From Paenibacillus terrae (GTDB lineage: Bacteria > Bacillota > Bacilli > Paenibacillales > Paenibacillaceae): 64,000 nt of DNA. The notes beneath the pieces are model-generated. The model was not told the origin of the DNA. It did not search any database and was given only the letters and a program-made list of their open reading frames with translations. Location: the NCBI RefSeq assembly GCF_005217525.1, contig NZ_PNXQ01000016.1, forward strand, positions 860,953-924,952. The letters run 5' to 3'. The translations under genes were made by a program, and so were the position numbers. This document shows positions 36,172 through 46,682 of this stretch, piece after piece. Position 1 is the stretch's first letter. Every line of letters begins with the position of its first letter.

Positions 36172-38391
36172 TTAATTTTTAATAGCTGGTAATGGCATAA
36201 CTACCACCGAAACTGGCAAGTTACTACCCGCCGCAGCAGTGAAATACATCTCTACACTTTCCTCGATATGACCTGTACGATACAGTACACTCATCTCATT
36301 CGGAGCCCACACGGAGCCGTTCGTCGGGATACCCACGACCTGATTATTCACCATAGCATAGCCAGAGTATTCACCACCACGCGGGTTAAATGTAATCAGG
36401 GAATATGGCGCTACGCGATCCAGTTTAACCTTATACACAACACCAAAATTACCCGCATTGGAGGAAGAAGAACCGTCCAGACCGTCTGAACCAAGCAGGT
36501 TCGGGTCTACTTTATTGTCGCCAAGAACGATACGCTGAGCTGTTTTACCAACCTCTTCTGTATATTCCAGCGTAATATCCGAATTCGCATACGTTCCACG
36601 GTTATGAATTCCGTCCTTAGGCAGTTTTGCCAGAGTAGGCATAGCAATCAATGGATCTGCATTTGCATCTAACACAACAACTGTGTATTGAATAGGTTGA
36701 TCCGTATACAAGTCAGATAAGAGAGAAATGACCTGTTTTTGCTTAATTTTTTGCGCATTCAAATCCTGTAAAATAACGCGGCTTTCGCCTGGATTCAGAA
36801 CCGTGCTGGAACGTTTGCTTCCATCCTGCATGGATTGAAAGTACCGCTGAATCGAAACCTTACCCGCAGCCGTCGCAAACTCAGATGGGCCGGCGAAGCC
36901 GGAATTTTCGACGTTCAGATTAGCAGCAGTAATATTATTGTTGGTTGCGATAACGTACATTTTTACATCTCTGCCCGTTTCATTCACATGATGGACGAGT
37001 ATACGTGTGCTGCCTGATCCCATTTCCTGATACACAATACCATCCTGGAATACACGTTCCGGGCTGTTAGCACGGATCAGAAGGCGTGGTGAAGATGTGC
37101 TGGTTAACGGAATGGTAGCCATAGTAGGCACCTGACTGCCGTCTACACTATACTTATCACCATAAGGCGTGAAGATTTTGTTGAAATCATCTTCGTTGTA
37201 TAGCAGCTCATTCGTAATCTTAATCGTTTGACTTACTGTACCTGTTGCACCATGCTTGTCAGTCACAGTCAGCGTTATGGTCACATCACCCGGCTCGAAA
37301 AACGCCAGTTTCTTATTCACCCAATCACGTTTAGTAATCGCATTTTCATCATCCGTACTCAGATCCGTAATCGTGATTTTTTCACCCATTTTGTATTCTT
37401 TTTTATCTGTTGTAAACAGAGCCACTGGCGGCTGATTCGGCGGTCTTACCGTAATCGTAACTGAGTATGGATCACTCCAGTTCCCTGCGGAGTCAAGAAC
37501 GGAATAGGTAACTACATATGTACCTGGCTCTTGAAATACGTCCTGCTTGCCTTCCCAACGTTGATTCACAATCGGAAGACCTGTAGGAGAAGATTCCTTC
37601 GTCAAATACGTAACTTGGGTTTCGCCCGCATAGATATCTTTTTGCTGAACCGTGAAGGAAGCTTTAGGCTTTTGATTCAAATCCATAATAACCTGTTTTG
37701 TTGTATTATTTACAGTATAAGGAATATTTAAAGCCTGTGTAATAGAGGTCAACGGCACCATAAATACGTTCTTTTGCTGGAATGCCGGTCCCTTCATTTG
37801 TCTAGCTTCACCGTTAACAGTATAAATTTTGCTGTCTGTCTTGAAGCGCAGCACGTTTGTACCTTGGGTGATAACGGTTTCCTTGGTAGCAGTATCATAA
37901 CTAAACTGTAAGCCGACGCGGCTGACTAGCGAGCGGATAGCTACATAAGAAACACCGTCCTTGACTGTCATCGGCTGAGTCGCCGTATACACCTGTCCGT
38001 TTTGTTCCATTTTTGCGCTGTTCAAATACAAAATCAGTTGATTTGCACTCATGGATGTTGGAGAACCACCAGGGTTGGTGATTGTTCCGTCTCCACTGTA
38101 TACATCATTGGATACGCTCGATCCGTTGGTTGTATCCGTCGGCAAGCCGGACAAAGGATCATTGGATACGCCTGTGTTATCAGGTGTCACTGTATCATTT
38201 TGTGCTCCAGTGCTACCTTGTCCCCCGATACTATTATCAACGCCGGAATTTGTGACATTGGCCTGAGCCTGCTGTCCGCTAACCGAATCGGTGGATTGAA
38301 CAGTGGATACTGCTTCTGCTCCTACAGGGGCTACTGCAGCCACCTGAGCTACCGCAAGCGCGGTGAGCATGGTCCATTTCTTGAAATTCAT
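36172..38391 (-). CDS. Secreted protein with copper amine oxidase N-type and PKD domains
   Basis: Signal peptide 1-26, then a Ser/Asn/Gly-rich spacer (27-115), a copper-amine-oxidase-N domain (about 115-250, VPLTSITQALNIPYTVNNTTKQVIMDLN), two PKD-like modules (about 248-318 and 325-400), and a C-terminal domain of about 340 residues without recognised motif (WVNKKLAFFEPGDVTITLT lies before it). 739 residues. No LPxTG or transmembrane anchor at the end. Probably an extracellular or wall-bound protein; the role is unknown. ATG 38391. Confidence 0.8.
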   Translation of the reverse strand: MNFKKWTMLTALAVAQVAAVAPVGAEAVSTVQSTDSVSGQQAQANVTNSGVDNSIGGQGSTGAQNDTVTPDNTGVSNDPLSGLPTDTTNGSSVSNDVYSGDGTITNPGGSPTSMSANQLILYLNSAKMEQNGQVYTATQPMTVKDGVSYVAIRSLVSRVGLQFSYDTATKETVITQGTNVLRFKTDSKIYTVNGEARQMKGPAFQQKNVFMVPLTSITQALNIPYTVNNTTKQVIMDLNQKPKASFTVQQKDIYAGETQVTYLTKESSPTGLPIVNQRWEGKQDVFQEPGTYVVTYSVLDSAGNWSDPYSVTITVRPPNQPPVALFTTDKKEYKMGEKITITDLSTDDENAITKRDWVNKKLAFFEPGDVTITLTVTDKHGATGTVSQTIKITNELLYNEDDFNKIFTPYGDKYSVDGSQVPTMATIPLTSTSSPRLLIRANSPERVFQDGIVYQEMGSGSTRILVHHVNETGRDVKMYVIATNNNITAANLNVENSGFAGPSEFATAAGKVSIQRYFQSMQDGSKRSSTVLNPGESRVILQDLNAQKIKQKQVISLLSDLYTDQPIQYTVVVLDANADPLIAMPTLAKLPKDGIHNRGTYANSDITLEYTEEVGKTAQRIVLGDNKVDPNLLGSDGLDGSSSSNAGNFGVVYKVKLDRVAPYSLITFNPRGGEYSGYAMVNNQVVGIPTNGSVWAPNEMSVLYRTGHIEESVEMYFTAAAGSNLPVSVVVMPLPAIKN

Positions 38392-38537
38392 TGTTTGTCT
38401 CCTTCTATTACCAAATTATTATCATCCCCGTAAAAAGTCATACTATTAGACGCGGCTGTTGACCAAAAGTTGCTGGGAATTTTGCTGAACATGAAAAAAA
38501 GGGAACTTTCTCCTGTGGCTGCAAGAAATACTACAAC

Positions 38538-38575
38538 AAAAAAACGCCGCCCCATCTGACCTGATGGGGCGGCGG
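38538..38575 (-). terminator. Terminator of pflA
   Basis: GCCGCCCCAT and ATGGGGCGGC form a strong GC-rich stem (about 38542-38571) with TTTTTTT on the minus strand; 40 bases after the pflA stop. Confidence 0.9.
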
Positions 38576-38612
38576 CTTCATAAATAGAAAGTATTTTAAA
38601 GGCCATTCAACA

Positions 38613-39371
38613 TTATGACGGACGGACAGCGGCATTTGTCCCTGCGGTCTCCAGACGACCTTCTTCAATGAGACGATAAGCACGTTGAACCTCTTCATCT
38701 GTGGGGGACGGAACCCCTTCCAGCGGATACGCCTTGCCGAGCATTTCCCACTTGTATACACCCATTTGGTGGTAGGGTAAAATTTCGAACTTTTCGACTC
38801 CGTTTAATGTTCCGATAAACCGCCCCAAATTCAGCAGATCCTGCTCATCATCATGAATACCCGGCACAAACACGTGTCTAATCCACATCTTGCGCCCTTG
38901 TTCAGACAACCATCGTGCCGTACTTAGCATACGGTCATTGGATTTGCCAGTTAGCTTAATATGCTTGTCATTGTCAATATGCTTTATATCCAGCAACACC
39001 AAGTCTGTTACGTCCAGCAGTTCATGGATACGGCCTGCGTCATTAAAACCGTTACTGTCCAGCGTTGTGTGCAAATTCCAGCGTTGCTTCACTTCTTTGA
39101 ATAGCTCTGCCACAAAATGAGCTTGCAGTGTTGGTTCTCCACCGGATACAGTCAATCCGCCTCCCGAAGAACGATAGTAGGCTAAATATGGCTCAATTTC
39201 AGCCAATACCTCCTTCAGGGTCATTGGATTGCCTTCATTTAGAGCCCAGGTGTCCGGGTTGTGACAATATTGGCATTTTAACAAGCATCCTTGCATAAAA
39301 AGCACGAAGCGGATGCCGGGACCATCGACGGTCCCGAAGGTTTCCAATGAGTGTATATGGCCTTTCAGCAT
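38613..39371 (-). CDS. pflA: Pyruvate formate-lyase activating enzyme
   Basis: Radical-SAM enzyme that installs the glycyl radical on PflB. CxxxCxxC motif at residues 29-36 (GCLLKCQYCHNPDTW), the GGEPTLQ motif near 78 and a C-terminal radical-SAM fold; 252 residues, typical. ATG 39371. It lies 65 bases after pflB, in one operon with it. Confidence 0.96.
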   Translation of the reverse strand: MLKGHIHSLETFGTVDGPGIRFVLFMQGCLLKCQYCHNPDTWALNEGNPMTLKEVLAEIEPYLAYYRSSGGGLTVSGGEPTLQAHFVAELFKEVKQRWNLHTTLDSNGFNDAGRIHELLDVTDLVLLDIKHIDNDKHIKLTGKSNDRMLSTARWLSEQGRKMWIRHVFVPGIHDDEQDLLNLGRFIGTLNGVEKFEILPYHQMGVYKWEMLGKAYPLEGVPSPTDEEVQRAYRLIEEGRLETAGTNAAVRPS

Positions 39372-39436
39372 GTTGCATCATCCTTCCCGCATCCGCTATG
39401 CGTGCGTCGTTGTAATATATGATACGTAAAGCTTTG

Positions 39437-41698
39437 TTACATTGTACCGTGGAAAGTACGGTTAATGACATCCAGCTGTTGTTCACGAGTCAGCTTGATG
39501 AAGTTAACGGCATAGCCTGATACGCGAATCGTAAGCTGTGGATAGTTTTCTGGGTGATCCATCGCATCCAGCAATTGCTCACGAGCAAATACGTTGACGT
39601 TCAGATGATGTGCATGACTTCCGAAATAGCCGTCCATCATGGAAACAAGATTCGTTTTGCGTGTTTCTTCTTCTTTACCCAGTGCTTTAGGCACGATGGA
39701 GAAGGTATTCGAGATGCCATCCAGGCTGTGCTCGTAAGGCAATTTAGCTACGGAACTCAGGGAAGCCAAAGCACCTTTTTTGTCGCGTCCATGCATTGGA
39801 TTTGCACCTGGTGCAAACGGTTCGCCTGCTTTACGTCCATCCGGTGTTGTACCTGTTTTCTTACCGTATACCACGTTGGAAGTAATGGTCAGTACAGATT
39901 GAGTAGGAATCGCATTCCGGTAAGCCTTATGCTTGCGGATCATGCCCATGAAGGACTCTACCAGTTCTACTGCGATGTTATCTACACGATCATCGTTATT
40001 ACCGTAGCAAGGATATTCGCCTTCAATTTCAAAGTCAATGGCGATGCCTTTTTCGTTACGGATTGGTTTCACCTTTGCATGTTTAATGGCGCTCAGGGAA
40101 TCGGCAGCAACGGACAGACCGGCAATACCACAAGCCATTGTACGAATAATATCACGGTCATGCAGCGCCATTTCAATCCGTTCGTAGCTGTATTTATCGT
40201 GCATGTAGTGAATAACGTTCAAAGTGTTCATGTACAATTTTGCCAACCATTCCATCATTGGCTTAAAGCGGCCCAGCACTTCCTCGTAATCCAGCACTTC
40301 ACTAGTAATTGCAGGATATTCAGGACCTACTTGAGCACCTGATTTTTCATCCACACCGCCGTTAATAGCATACAACAGAGCTTTAGCCAAATTGGCACGA
40401 GCACCAAAGAATTGCATTTGTTTACCGATTTTCATAGCCGATACGCAACATGCAATACCATAATCATCGCCATAAATCGGACGCATCAGATCATCATTTT
40501 CGTATTGAATGGAGCTGGTTTCAATGGATACTTTGGCACAATATTTTTTGAAACCTTCAGGCAATTTTTCTGACCACAGTACAGTCAGGTTCGGTTCCGG
40601 TGCAGGTCCCAGATTGTACAGGGTGTGCAGGAAACGGAAGCTGTTTTTAGTAACCCGAGTTTCTCCAGTAATGGACATACCGCCAATGGATTCAGTTACC
40701 CATGTTGGGTCTCCGCTGAACAGTTCGTTATAATCAGGTGTACGCAGGAATTTAACAATACGCAGTTTCATAACAAAATGATCGACCAGTTCTTGTGCTT
40801 GTTCTTCTGTCATTGCGCCTTCTTCCAAATCACGTTGAGTATAAATATCAAGGAAGGAAGACACACGTCCCAAGGACATTGCTGCACCATTTTGTTCTTT
40901 GATCGCTGCAAGATAGCCAAAATACACCCATTGGAAAGCTTCTTTTGCGTTGTTAGCAGGCTTTGAGATGTCGAAACCATGATCAGCAGCCATTTGTTTC
41001 AGCTCGTTCAAAGCGCGAATTTGCTCGGAAATTTCTTCACGCAGACGAATTACGTCTTCTTCCATGGAATCTACTTCAAGGCTTTTCAGTTGAGCTTTTT
41101 TGTCTTTAATCAGGAAGTCTGCACCATACAGTGCTACACGACGGTAGTCACCGATAATGCGACCACGACCATATGCGTCTGGCAAACCAGTGATAATACC
41201 CGCTTTACGAGCTGCTCTCATATCATCGGTATAAGCGTCGAATACACCCTGATTATGCGTTTTGCGAATATGAGTGAAGATATCAACAATGCTTTGCGGT
41301 ACTTCAAAGCCATAGGCTTTGCAAGCGTCAATCATCATCCGGATACCACCAAACGGCTGCAAAGAGCGTTTGAATGGAGCGTCTGTTTGTACACCGACAA
41401 CTTGTTCTTTATCCCGGTCTAGATAGCCCGGCTTATGTGAAATAATGGTGGATGGCGTATTCACGTCTACATCAAGCACACCGCCGTTTGCCAGCTCTTT
41501 TTTGGTAAGATCGGATACAATATCCCACAGTGCAGTTGTGTTGGCGGTAGGGCCAACTAGAAATTCTTCGTTACCGACATAAGGTAAGATATTGGTTTCG
41601 ATAAAATCGTTGACGTTGACTTCTTTAGTCCATTTACCTTTTTTGAAACCTCTCCAGCCAGATTGTTGCTCTTGTAATTCTCTCTCAATCACCGACAT
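39437..41698 (-). CDS. pflB: Formate C-acetyltransferase (pyruvate formate-lyase)
   Basis: Converts pyruvate plus CoA to formate plus acetyl-CoA in anaerobic growth. The catalytic Cys417-Cys418 pair sits in [13 protein letters not shown] and the glycyl radical site is Gly728 in RVSGYAVNF near the C-terminus. 753 residues, normal. ATG 41698. The promoter region has three FNR/Rex-like boxes. It precedes pflA. Expression should rise when oxygen falls. Confidence 0.97.
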   Translation of the reverse strand: MSVIERELQEQQSGWRGFKKGKWTKEVNVNDFIETNILPYVGNEEFLVGPTANTTALWDIVSDLTKKELANGGVLDVDVNTPSTIISHKPGYLDRDKEQVVGVQTDAPFKRSLQPFGGIRMMIDACKAYGFEVPQSIVDIFTHIRKTHNQGVFDAYTDDMRAARKAGIITGLPDAYGRGRIIGDYRRVALYGADFLIKDKKAQLKSLEVDSMEEDVIRLREEISEQIRALNELKQMAADHGFDISKPANNAKEAFQWVYFGYLAAIKEQNGAAMSLGRVSSFLDIYTQRDLEEGAMTEEQAQELVDHFVMKLRIVKFLRTPDYNELFSGDPTWVTESIGGMSITGETRVTKNSFRFLHTLYNLGPAPEPNLTVLWSEKLPEGFKKYCAKVSIETSSIQYENDDLMRPIYGDDYGIACCVSAMKIGKQMQFFGARANLAKALLYAINGGVDEKSGAQVGPEYPAITSEVLDYEEVLGRFKPMMEWLAKLYMNTLNVIHYMHDKYSYERIEMALHDRDIIRTMACGIAGLSVAADSLSAIKHAKVKPIRNEKGIAIDFEIEGEYPCYGNNDDRVDNIAVELVESFMGMIRKHKAYRNAIPTQSVLTITSNVVYGKKTGTTPDGRKAGEPFAPGANPMHGRDKKGALASLSSVAKLPYEHSLDGISNTFSIVPKALGKEEETRKTNLVSMMDGYFGSHAHHLNVNVFAREQLLDAMDHPENYPQLTIRVSGYAVNFIKLTREQQLDVINRTFHGTM

Positions 41699-41732
41699 GT
41701 AAATCCCTCCAAATTGTTTGGTTTTCCGGACT

Positions 41733-41748
41733 TGTGATTTTTTTCACA
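41733..41748. promoter_or_regulatory. FNR/Rex-like box in the pflB leader
   Basis: TGTGA-N6-TCACA inside TTGTGATTTTTTTCACA, located downstream of the predicted start of transcription and 35 bases before the pflB ATG. This suits a roadblock-type repressor (Rex prefers TTGTGA...TCACAA) more than an activator. Confidence 0.6.
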
Positions 41749-41819
41749 TTTAAATAGTCTCGAGTCCGGCCTTTTCACCGATGCCTTACGCTCAGTGTCG
41801 GGACCTTTCTTACACCCTT

Positions 41820-41883
41820 ATTGTAGAATAATGATAGAGTGTAGTATGTGATAAAAATCACAATACAGGTGATATTTATCACT
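41820..41883 (-). promoter_or_regulatory. Predicted FNR-activated promoter of pflB
   Basis: A -10 TACAAT (41820-41825) has a perfect TGTGA-N6-TCACA box (41847-41862) centred at -41.5 from the expected start (about 41813), the class II FNR position. A second box, GGTGA-N6-TCACT (41868-41883), is centred 21 bp further upstream, two helical turns away. Confidence 0.7.
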
Positions 41884-41939
41884 TTATTTTCTTTAGCTTC
41901 ACGCCCGTACCTTTATCCTTGCCGTTCACCTCCCTTCCC

Positions 41940-41985
41940 AAACCAACAGGCCCTCTATATAGAGAGCCTGCGTTGGTATTGAACG
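41940..41985 (-). terminator. Likely terminator of adhE
   Basis: CCAAC..AGGCTCTC pairs with GAGGGCCTGTTGG around a TATA loop, with only TTTG after it on the minus strand. A stem of this strength probably stops transcription before pflB, although the T run is weak. Confidence 0.6.
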
Positions 41986-42024
41986 GGAAAATGCTTAGTC
42001 ACAAATTCTATTCGTACCTATATA

Positions 42025-44637
42025 TTATTGGTCAAAACGTCCGTAGAAGGCATTGCGGTATACATCAGCTAATTCGGTAACCAGCGGCAGCTTCGGATTC
42101 GCAGTTGTACATTGATCCTCAAAAGCGCGGTCAGCCAGATAATCTACACGCGATTCAAAATCCTTCGCATCGAAGCCGATTTGCTGGAACGATTCCTCGA
42201 TACCGAGTGTTTTGTTCAGCTTGCGGATCGCTTCGATCAGGCTATTAACCCCTTCTTCCGTGGTACGGGCAGGCAGTCCCAGTATGCGTGCAATTTCTGC
42301 ATAGCGCTCATCCGCAACAAAGTGCGAATATTTAGGGAACGAAGCAAACTTCGTCGGTTTTTTCGCATTATAACGAATGACGTGTGGTAACAAAATGGCA
42401 TTTGTGCGACCATGTGCTGTGTGGTATTGTCCACCCCATTTGTGCGCAAGACTGTGGTTAATACCCAGGAATGCATTGGCAAACGCCATTCCTGCCAGCG
42501 TGGAAGCATTATGCATTTTTTCACGAGCCAGCTTGTCGCCACTCAGAGCCGATTGCTCTAGGTATTGGAATACCAGTTGAATAGCTTTAATTGCCAGACC
42601 GTCTGTGTAGTCACTAGCCATTACAGACACGTAGGCCTCGATGGCATGTGTCAGTACGTCCATACCTGTATCCGCTACAGCTGTTTTAGGCAGCGAATAT
42701 ACAAACTCAGGGTCAATAATTGCCACATCAGGAGTCAGCTCATAGTCAGCCAGCGGATACTTCGTGTTGCCCTGATTTTTGTCTGTAATAACTGCGAACG
42801 ATGTAACTTCCGAACCTGTACCCGAGGTTGTAGGAATGGCTACAAATTGTGCTTTCTGACCAAGACGCGGGTACTTGTAGATGCGTTTGCGAATATCCAT
42901 AAATTTTTGTTTCAAGTTGTTGAAATCAGTATCTGGGTATTCATAGAACATCCACATGCCTTTAGCCGCATCCATCGGCGAACCTCCGCCCAATGCAATA
43001 ATGCAATCCGGTTGGAAACGTCTCATCATTTCAGTACCACGTTCTACCGTAACTGTCGATGGATCTGGCTCTACTTCCGAGAACACTTCGATAGCTACTG
43101 GTGTTTGGCGTTGGTGCAAATAATGGATGACACGATCCACATATCCAAGTTTTACCATCATAGGGTCTGTGATAATGGCTACACGTGTGATATCAGGCAT
43201 TTTAGCAAGATACTGAGTCGAATTTTTTTCAAAATAAATTTTGGAAGGTACTTTGAACCATTGCATATTCACCGTACGTTTCGCCACCCTTTTCACATTA
43301 ATCAAGTTGACTGCCGATACGTTCGACGAAGTCGAGTTACGTCCGTACGAACCACAACCGAGTGTCAGCGATGGAAGGTTGGTGTTGTAGATGTCACCGA
43401 TCGCACCATGTGTGGAAGGTGCATTTACAATGATACGGCCTGTTTGCAAACGGTTCGCGAACCGAGCGATAACGTCCTCATCGTTCGAATGAATAGCAGA
43501 CGAGTGACCCATGCCCCCAAATTCCACGACTTCAGCAGCGCGTTGAATACCTTGTTCAGCATTTTTTACTTTATAGCAAGCCAATACAGGACTCAATTTT
43601 TCCGCAGACAATGGGAATTTTGTTCCTACCCCTTCAATCTCAGCAACCAAAATTTTAGTTCCTGCTGGTACTGTGATGCCACTCATTTCAGCAATTTTTA
43701 CAGCAGACTGTCCGACGATTGCTGGGTTCACTGCACATTTCTCGACATTCATAGCTCCTTGAGTGAGCTTAGCTGCTTCTTCTTTGTTTACAAAATAGCA
43801 ACCGTTAGCGATCATCAATTTTTTCACTTGTTCGAAGATGGGCTCTTCGATAATAACCGCTTGCTCGGAAGCACAGATCATACCGTTATCAAAAGATTTT
43901 GAGAGGATCAGATCGGTCACAGCTTGCTTGATGTCCGCTGTCTTTTCAATGAAGCAAGGCACGTTACCAGGACCTACGCCCAGAGCAGGTTTACCGCAGC
44001 TATATGCCGCCTTAACCATGCCTGATCCACCAGTTGCCAGAATCAGCGCCACATCCGGGTGATTCATAAGTGAATTTGTCTTATCCATCGATGGAGCTTC
44101 AATCCATTGAATACAATCGGCTGGAGCACCATGCTTGACGGCTGCTTCAAGCAAGACGCGAGCTGCTTCCGCACTACACGATTGAGCGGATGGATGGAAA
44201 CCGAAAATGATCGGGTTACGTGTTTTAATAGCAATCAACGCTTTGAACATTGTAGTTGAAGTCGGATTAGTCACTGGAGTGATCCCCATTATGATGCCGA
44301 CAGGTTCTGCTATTTTTTGAAAACTGTCAAAGTCATTATCTTCAATGACACCGACGGTTTTTTCATTTTTGATACTATGATAGACATATTCTGTTGCAAA
44401 CATGTTTTTGGTGATTTTGTCCTCGTACACACCGCGTCCTGTTTCTTCAACAGCCAGCTTCGCCAGATGCATGTGCTTATCCATCCCTGCGAGTGCCATA
44501 GCTTGTACGATTTCGTCAATCTGCTCCTGATTCATACTCATGAAAGCCTGCTGTGCCCGGTTCCCCCGGTCAATCAGTGTTTGAATATACTGCTCAGCGC
44601 TTTGCTCTTTTTGGATAACCTCGTTTTTAACAGCCAT
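42025..44637 (-). CDS. adhE: Bifunctional acetaldehyde-CoA/alcohol dehydrogenase AdhE
   Basis: Reduces acetyl-CoA to acetaldehyde and ethanol, regenerating NAD+ in fermentation. An N-terminal aldehyde dehydrogenase domain (about 1-440, catalytic Cys about 255 in [10 protein letters not shown]) is joined to an iron-dependent alcohol dehydrogenase (about 450-870, [13 protein letters not shown] and the His ligands in [18 protein letters not shown]). I take ATG 44637, nine bases after GGAGG; the ATG three codons upstream is too close to it. Together with pflBA it makes the mixed-acid/ethanol branch. Confidence 0.96.
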   Translation of the reverse strand: MAVKNEVIQKEQSAEQYIQTLIDRGNRAQQAFMSMNQEQIDEIVQAMALAGMDKHMHLAKLAVEETGRGVYEDKITKNMFATEYVYHSIKNEKTVGVIEDNDFDSFQKIAEPVGIIMGITPVTNPTSTTMFKALIAIKTRNPIIFGFHPSAQSCSAEAARVLLEAAVKHGAPADCIQWIEAPSMDKTNSLMNHPDVALILATGGSGMVKAAYSCGKPALGVGPGNVPCFIEKTADIKQAVTDLILSKSFDNGMICASEQAVIIEEPIFEQVKKLMIANGCYFVNKEEAAKLTQGAMNVEKCAVNPAIVGQSAVKIAEMSGITVPAGTKILVAEIEGVGTKFPLSAEKLSPVLACYKVKNAEQGIQRAAEVVEFGGMGHSSAIHSNDEDVIARFANRLQTGRIIVNAPSTHGAIGDIYNTNLPSLTLGCGSYGRNSTSSNVSAVNLINVKRVAKRTVNMQWFKVPSKIYFEKNSTQYLAKMPDITRVAIITDPMMVKLGYVDRVIHYLHQRQTPVAIEVFSEVEPDPSTVTVERGTEMMRRFQPDCIIALGGGSPMDAAKGMWMFYEYPDTDFNNLKQKFMDIRKRIYKYPRLGQKAQFVAIPTTSGTGSEVTSFAVITDKNQGNTKYPLADYELTPDVAIIDPEFVYSLPKTAVADTGMDVLTHAIEAYVSVMASDYTDGLAIKAIQLVFQYLEQSALSGDKLAREKMHNASTLAGMAFANAFLGINHSLAHKWGGQYHTAHGRTNAILLPHVIRYNAKKPTKFASFPKYSHFVADERYAEIARILGLPARTTEEGVNSLIEAIRKLNKTLGIEESFQQIGFDAKDFESRVDYLADRAFEDQCTTANPKLPLVTELADVYRNAFYGRFDQ

Positions 44638-44686
44638 TTCCCTCATCCTCCTGTTATCTCGTGTACTATCTCTTGTTCACGCACTG

Positions 44687-44737
44687 ATCGTAACACAGCT
44701 TTTCAAGATATATTGTGATTTTTTTCACAATATATCT
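44687..44737 (-). promoter_or_regulatory. adhE promoter with FNR/Rex-type operator
   Basis: A -10 TACGAT (44687-44692) lies below TGTGA-N6-TCACA (44714-44729), centred 41.5 bp from the expected start (about 44680). The box belongs to a perfect inverted repeat with 13-bp arms (AGATATATTGTGA and its complement, 44706-44737), whose core TTGTGATTTTTTTCACAA also resembles the Rex consensus. Confidence 0.7.
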
Positions 44738-44756
44738 AAAATTTTATTTTATTTTA

Positions 44757-44805
44757 TGAAGTGAAGTGAAGTGAAGTGAAGTGAAGTGAAGTGAAGTGAA
44801 GTGAA
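44757..44805 (+). repeat. TGAAG pentanucleotide tandem repeat (nearly 10 copies)
   Basis: The 5-bp unit repeats without error from 44757 to 44805 (nine full GTGAA copies from 44761 plus a partial). It lies between the adhE FNR/Rex box and the fnr promoter. Its last copy is part of AGTGA-N6-TCACA (44800-44815), an FNR-like box, and each unit carries AGTGA, close to the FNR half-site. Confidence 0.95.
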
Positions 44806-44876
44806 TTAAATCACAAAGTTTGGAATTCTGCCACTTTTACCCCCTCTTCTTGCCCCAAAAACGCATAGCACAGGTA

Positions 44877-44882
44877 TATAAT
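44877..44882 (+). promoter_or_regulatory. Candidate -10 of the fnr promoter
   Basis: A perfect TATAAT about 60 bases before the fnr ATG. A matching -35 is not clear. The AGTGA-N6-TCACA box at the end of the tandem repeat is centred about 81.5 bp upstream of the expected start. Confidence 0.5.
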
Positions 44883-44941
44883 GAATTTGAATTGATCAAG
44901 TTGCAGATAAAAAAACAAAGGAAACAAAGGGGAAATGGACG

Positions 44942-45658
44942 ATGAGAAACCCTGCAAACGTAATGGAAGCCCGCGGCAATACCTGTTGCTTCTCAGAGGC
45001 CAGCTTCAACCGGCTGCAAGTGATGATGAAGGATCGGATCATGCCAGAAAGCTCACACCTGTTCTGGGAAGGAGACACAGCGGATAAGCTGTTTTATATC
45101 AAGCGCGGACGCGTGAAAGTAACGAAAACAACGGATGAGGGTAAGGAACTTATACTATATATGTACCAAAGCGGCGATCTGATTGGTCAAGCTGATCCAT
45201 TTTTTGGTACCAAGCACTCCTTTTCTGCCGAAGTTCTGGAGGACAGTGATATCGGTGTTGTCGATCATACGGATTTGGAGCTGCTTATTTGCCAGCACTG
45301 TGATTTTGCCATTGACTTTATGAAATGGATGGGGTCCCACCACCGTATTACTCAGACCAAATTTCGCGATCTAATGATGTACGGGAAGCCCGGTGCTCTG
45401 TGCTCCACGCTAATCCGCCTGTGTAACACCTATGGAGAGCCTCATGGGGAACATATCCTTATTCATAAAAAAATCACTCATACCGACCTCTCCAATATGA
45501 TCGGTGCCACCCGCGAAAGTGTAAACCGGATGCTGAGTGATTTGCGTAAAAAAAATGCAGTCGAATATGATAATGGCATGATCGTCGTAAAGGATTTGGA
45601 AATGCTGCAAGGCGTATGTCATTGTGAACTGTGCCCGCGTGAGATTTGCCGGATCTAA
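44942..45658 (+). CDS. fnr: Anaerobic regulator Fnr (Bacillus type, C-terminal Fe-S)
   Basis: CRP/FNR-family activator of anaerobic genes. An N-terminal cNMP-binding-like beta roll (about 30-140) is followed by a helix-turn-helix (about 185-215, THTDLSNMIGATRESVNRML). Cysteines lie at 226, 228, 231 and 236 (CHCELCPREICRI), the C-terminal cluster of Bacillus Fnr rather than the N-terminal cluster of E. coli Fnr. 238 residues. ATG 44942, AAAGGGG upstream. It diverges from adhE, its probable target. Confidence 0.93.
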   Translation: MRNPANVMEARGNTCCFSEASFNRLQVMMKDRIMPESSHLFWEGDTADKLFYIKRGRVKVTKTTDEGKELILYMYQSGDLIGQADPFFGTKHSFSAEVLEDSDIGVVDHTDLELLICQHCDFAIDFMKWMGSHHRITQTKFRDLMMYGKPGALCSTLIRLCNTYGEPHGEHILIHKKITHTDLSNMIGATRESVNRMLSDLRKKNAVEYDNGMIVVKDLEMLQGVCHCELCPREICRI

Positions 45659-45677
45659 TAAATAGTTTTAATATAAA

Positions 45678-45735
45678 GGGGAGTGTTTTGAGCCATTTTG
45701 GCTATAAAGCACTCCCTTAATCTTTTTTGCTCCCC
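45678..45735 (+). terminator. Terminator of fnr
   Basis: GGGAGTG and CACTCCC pair, with an inner AGCC/GGCT stem, followed by TTAATCTTTTTT. Confidence 0.85.
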
Positions 45736-45843
45736 CTTAGAGGCAGGCAGTAGCGGAACAGCCCATTTGTATCTGAACAGCGATCGTAAGATCATGTGAA
45801 TCCCAAAGCGTCTAACACCCCGCCAACATCCTTCTTCACACTT

Positions 45844-46611
45844 TTAGAACTGGAAGCACAGATAACTTAAATTCCCCATCTCATAGCTCCTGTGGATGAC
45901 CTTGGCCTTATTCGACGGATCTCCACTCCCCATGGCAATAAACAACGGTACAAAATGTTCAGCTCTCGGTACCGCTTGACCAGCATATGGGGCTTCTCTT
46001 TCATAGCGATCCAAAGCCTCTACATCTCCACTCTGTACATTTTCAATAATCCAGTCATCAAAATCAAGTGCCCAAGGCTCTGTTTTCGTTTCTCCCCATT
46101 TGACGATGCGCAGATTATGAACAGTTACACCACTGCCAATGACCAAAATATCCTGCTCACCCAACCCCCGCAGCACTTCACCGATAGCATATTGTGCTTT
46201 CGGCGATAGAAACGGATTCACGGAAATCTGGACTACCGGAATATCCGCCTCAGGATACATACGATGCAAAAGTGTCCAGGACCCATGATCCAGCCCTCGC
46301 ACCCGGTCCGTTTGTACGTCAATACCCTTTTGCTCATATAATTCTTTCAACTTAGCCGCCAGCTCCACCGAACCATACGCTGGATATTTAACCGCATACA
46401 GCTCCGGCGGGAAACCGCCAAAATCATAAATCGTATCGTAAACGTCGTCTATCGAACTAATTGTCAATGCCTGCGTCTCCCAATGGGCGGTAAAGATAAC
46501 AATAGACTTCGGGCGAATACTCTTTCCAAGCTGCTCCAGAAAAGCAGTATATTCTGTCTGTTCAATAGCAAGCATAGGTGATCCGTGGGCTAAAAACAAA
46601 GATGGCATCAT
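45844..46611 (-). CDS. DODA-type extradiol aromatic ring-opening dioxygenase
   Basis: A class III LigB-fold dioxygenase of the YgiD/DODA type, which opens catechol-like rings. Conserved ligands and motifs are LAHGSPM (His9), IVIFTAHWE (His43), GLDHGSWTLL near 105 and HNLRIV near 165. 255 residues, typical. ATG 46611, GGGG eight bases upstream. Substrate unknown; catechols or DOPA-like compounds are likely. A YodB-like redox regulator lies nearby and a palindrome stands upstream. Confidence 0.9.
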   Translation of the reverse strand: MMPSLFLAHGSPMLAIEQTEYTAFLEQLGKSIRPKSIVIFTAHWETQALTISSIDDVYDTIYDFGGFPPELYAVKYPAYGSVELAAKLKELYEQKGIDVQTDRVRGLDHGSWTLLHRMYPEADIPVVQISVNPFLSPKAQYAIGEVLRGLGEQDILVIGSGVTVHNLRIVKWGETKTEPWALDFDDWIIENVQSGDVEALDRYEREAPYAGQAVPRAEHFVPLFIAMGSGDPSNKAKVIHRSYEMGNLSYLCFQF

Positions 46612-46660
46612 GTGAAAATCCCCTTATCATTTATCAATTTATTTTTCTCAATAAGTAACT

Positions 46661-46682
46661 TTATGTAAGCAATGATACATAA
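46661..46682. repeat. Palindrome upstream of the dioxygenase gene
   Basis: TTATGTA-N8-TACATAA, perfect 7-bp arms, flanked by direct repeats AAGTAAC (46653-46659 and 46681-46687). It lies about 50 bases before the dioxygenase start and is operator-like. Confidence 0.5.

Noticed and set aside
42565-43902. Long plus-strand frame of 445 codons
   Set aside because: It is antisense to adhE throughout, has Cys/His/Arg-rich composition typical of a shadow frame, and lacks a ribosome binding site and any family motif.
44757-44805. TGAAG array as a CRISPR or transposon end
   Set aside because: Units are 5 bp without spacers, target duplications or a transposase.
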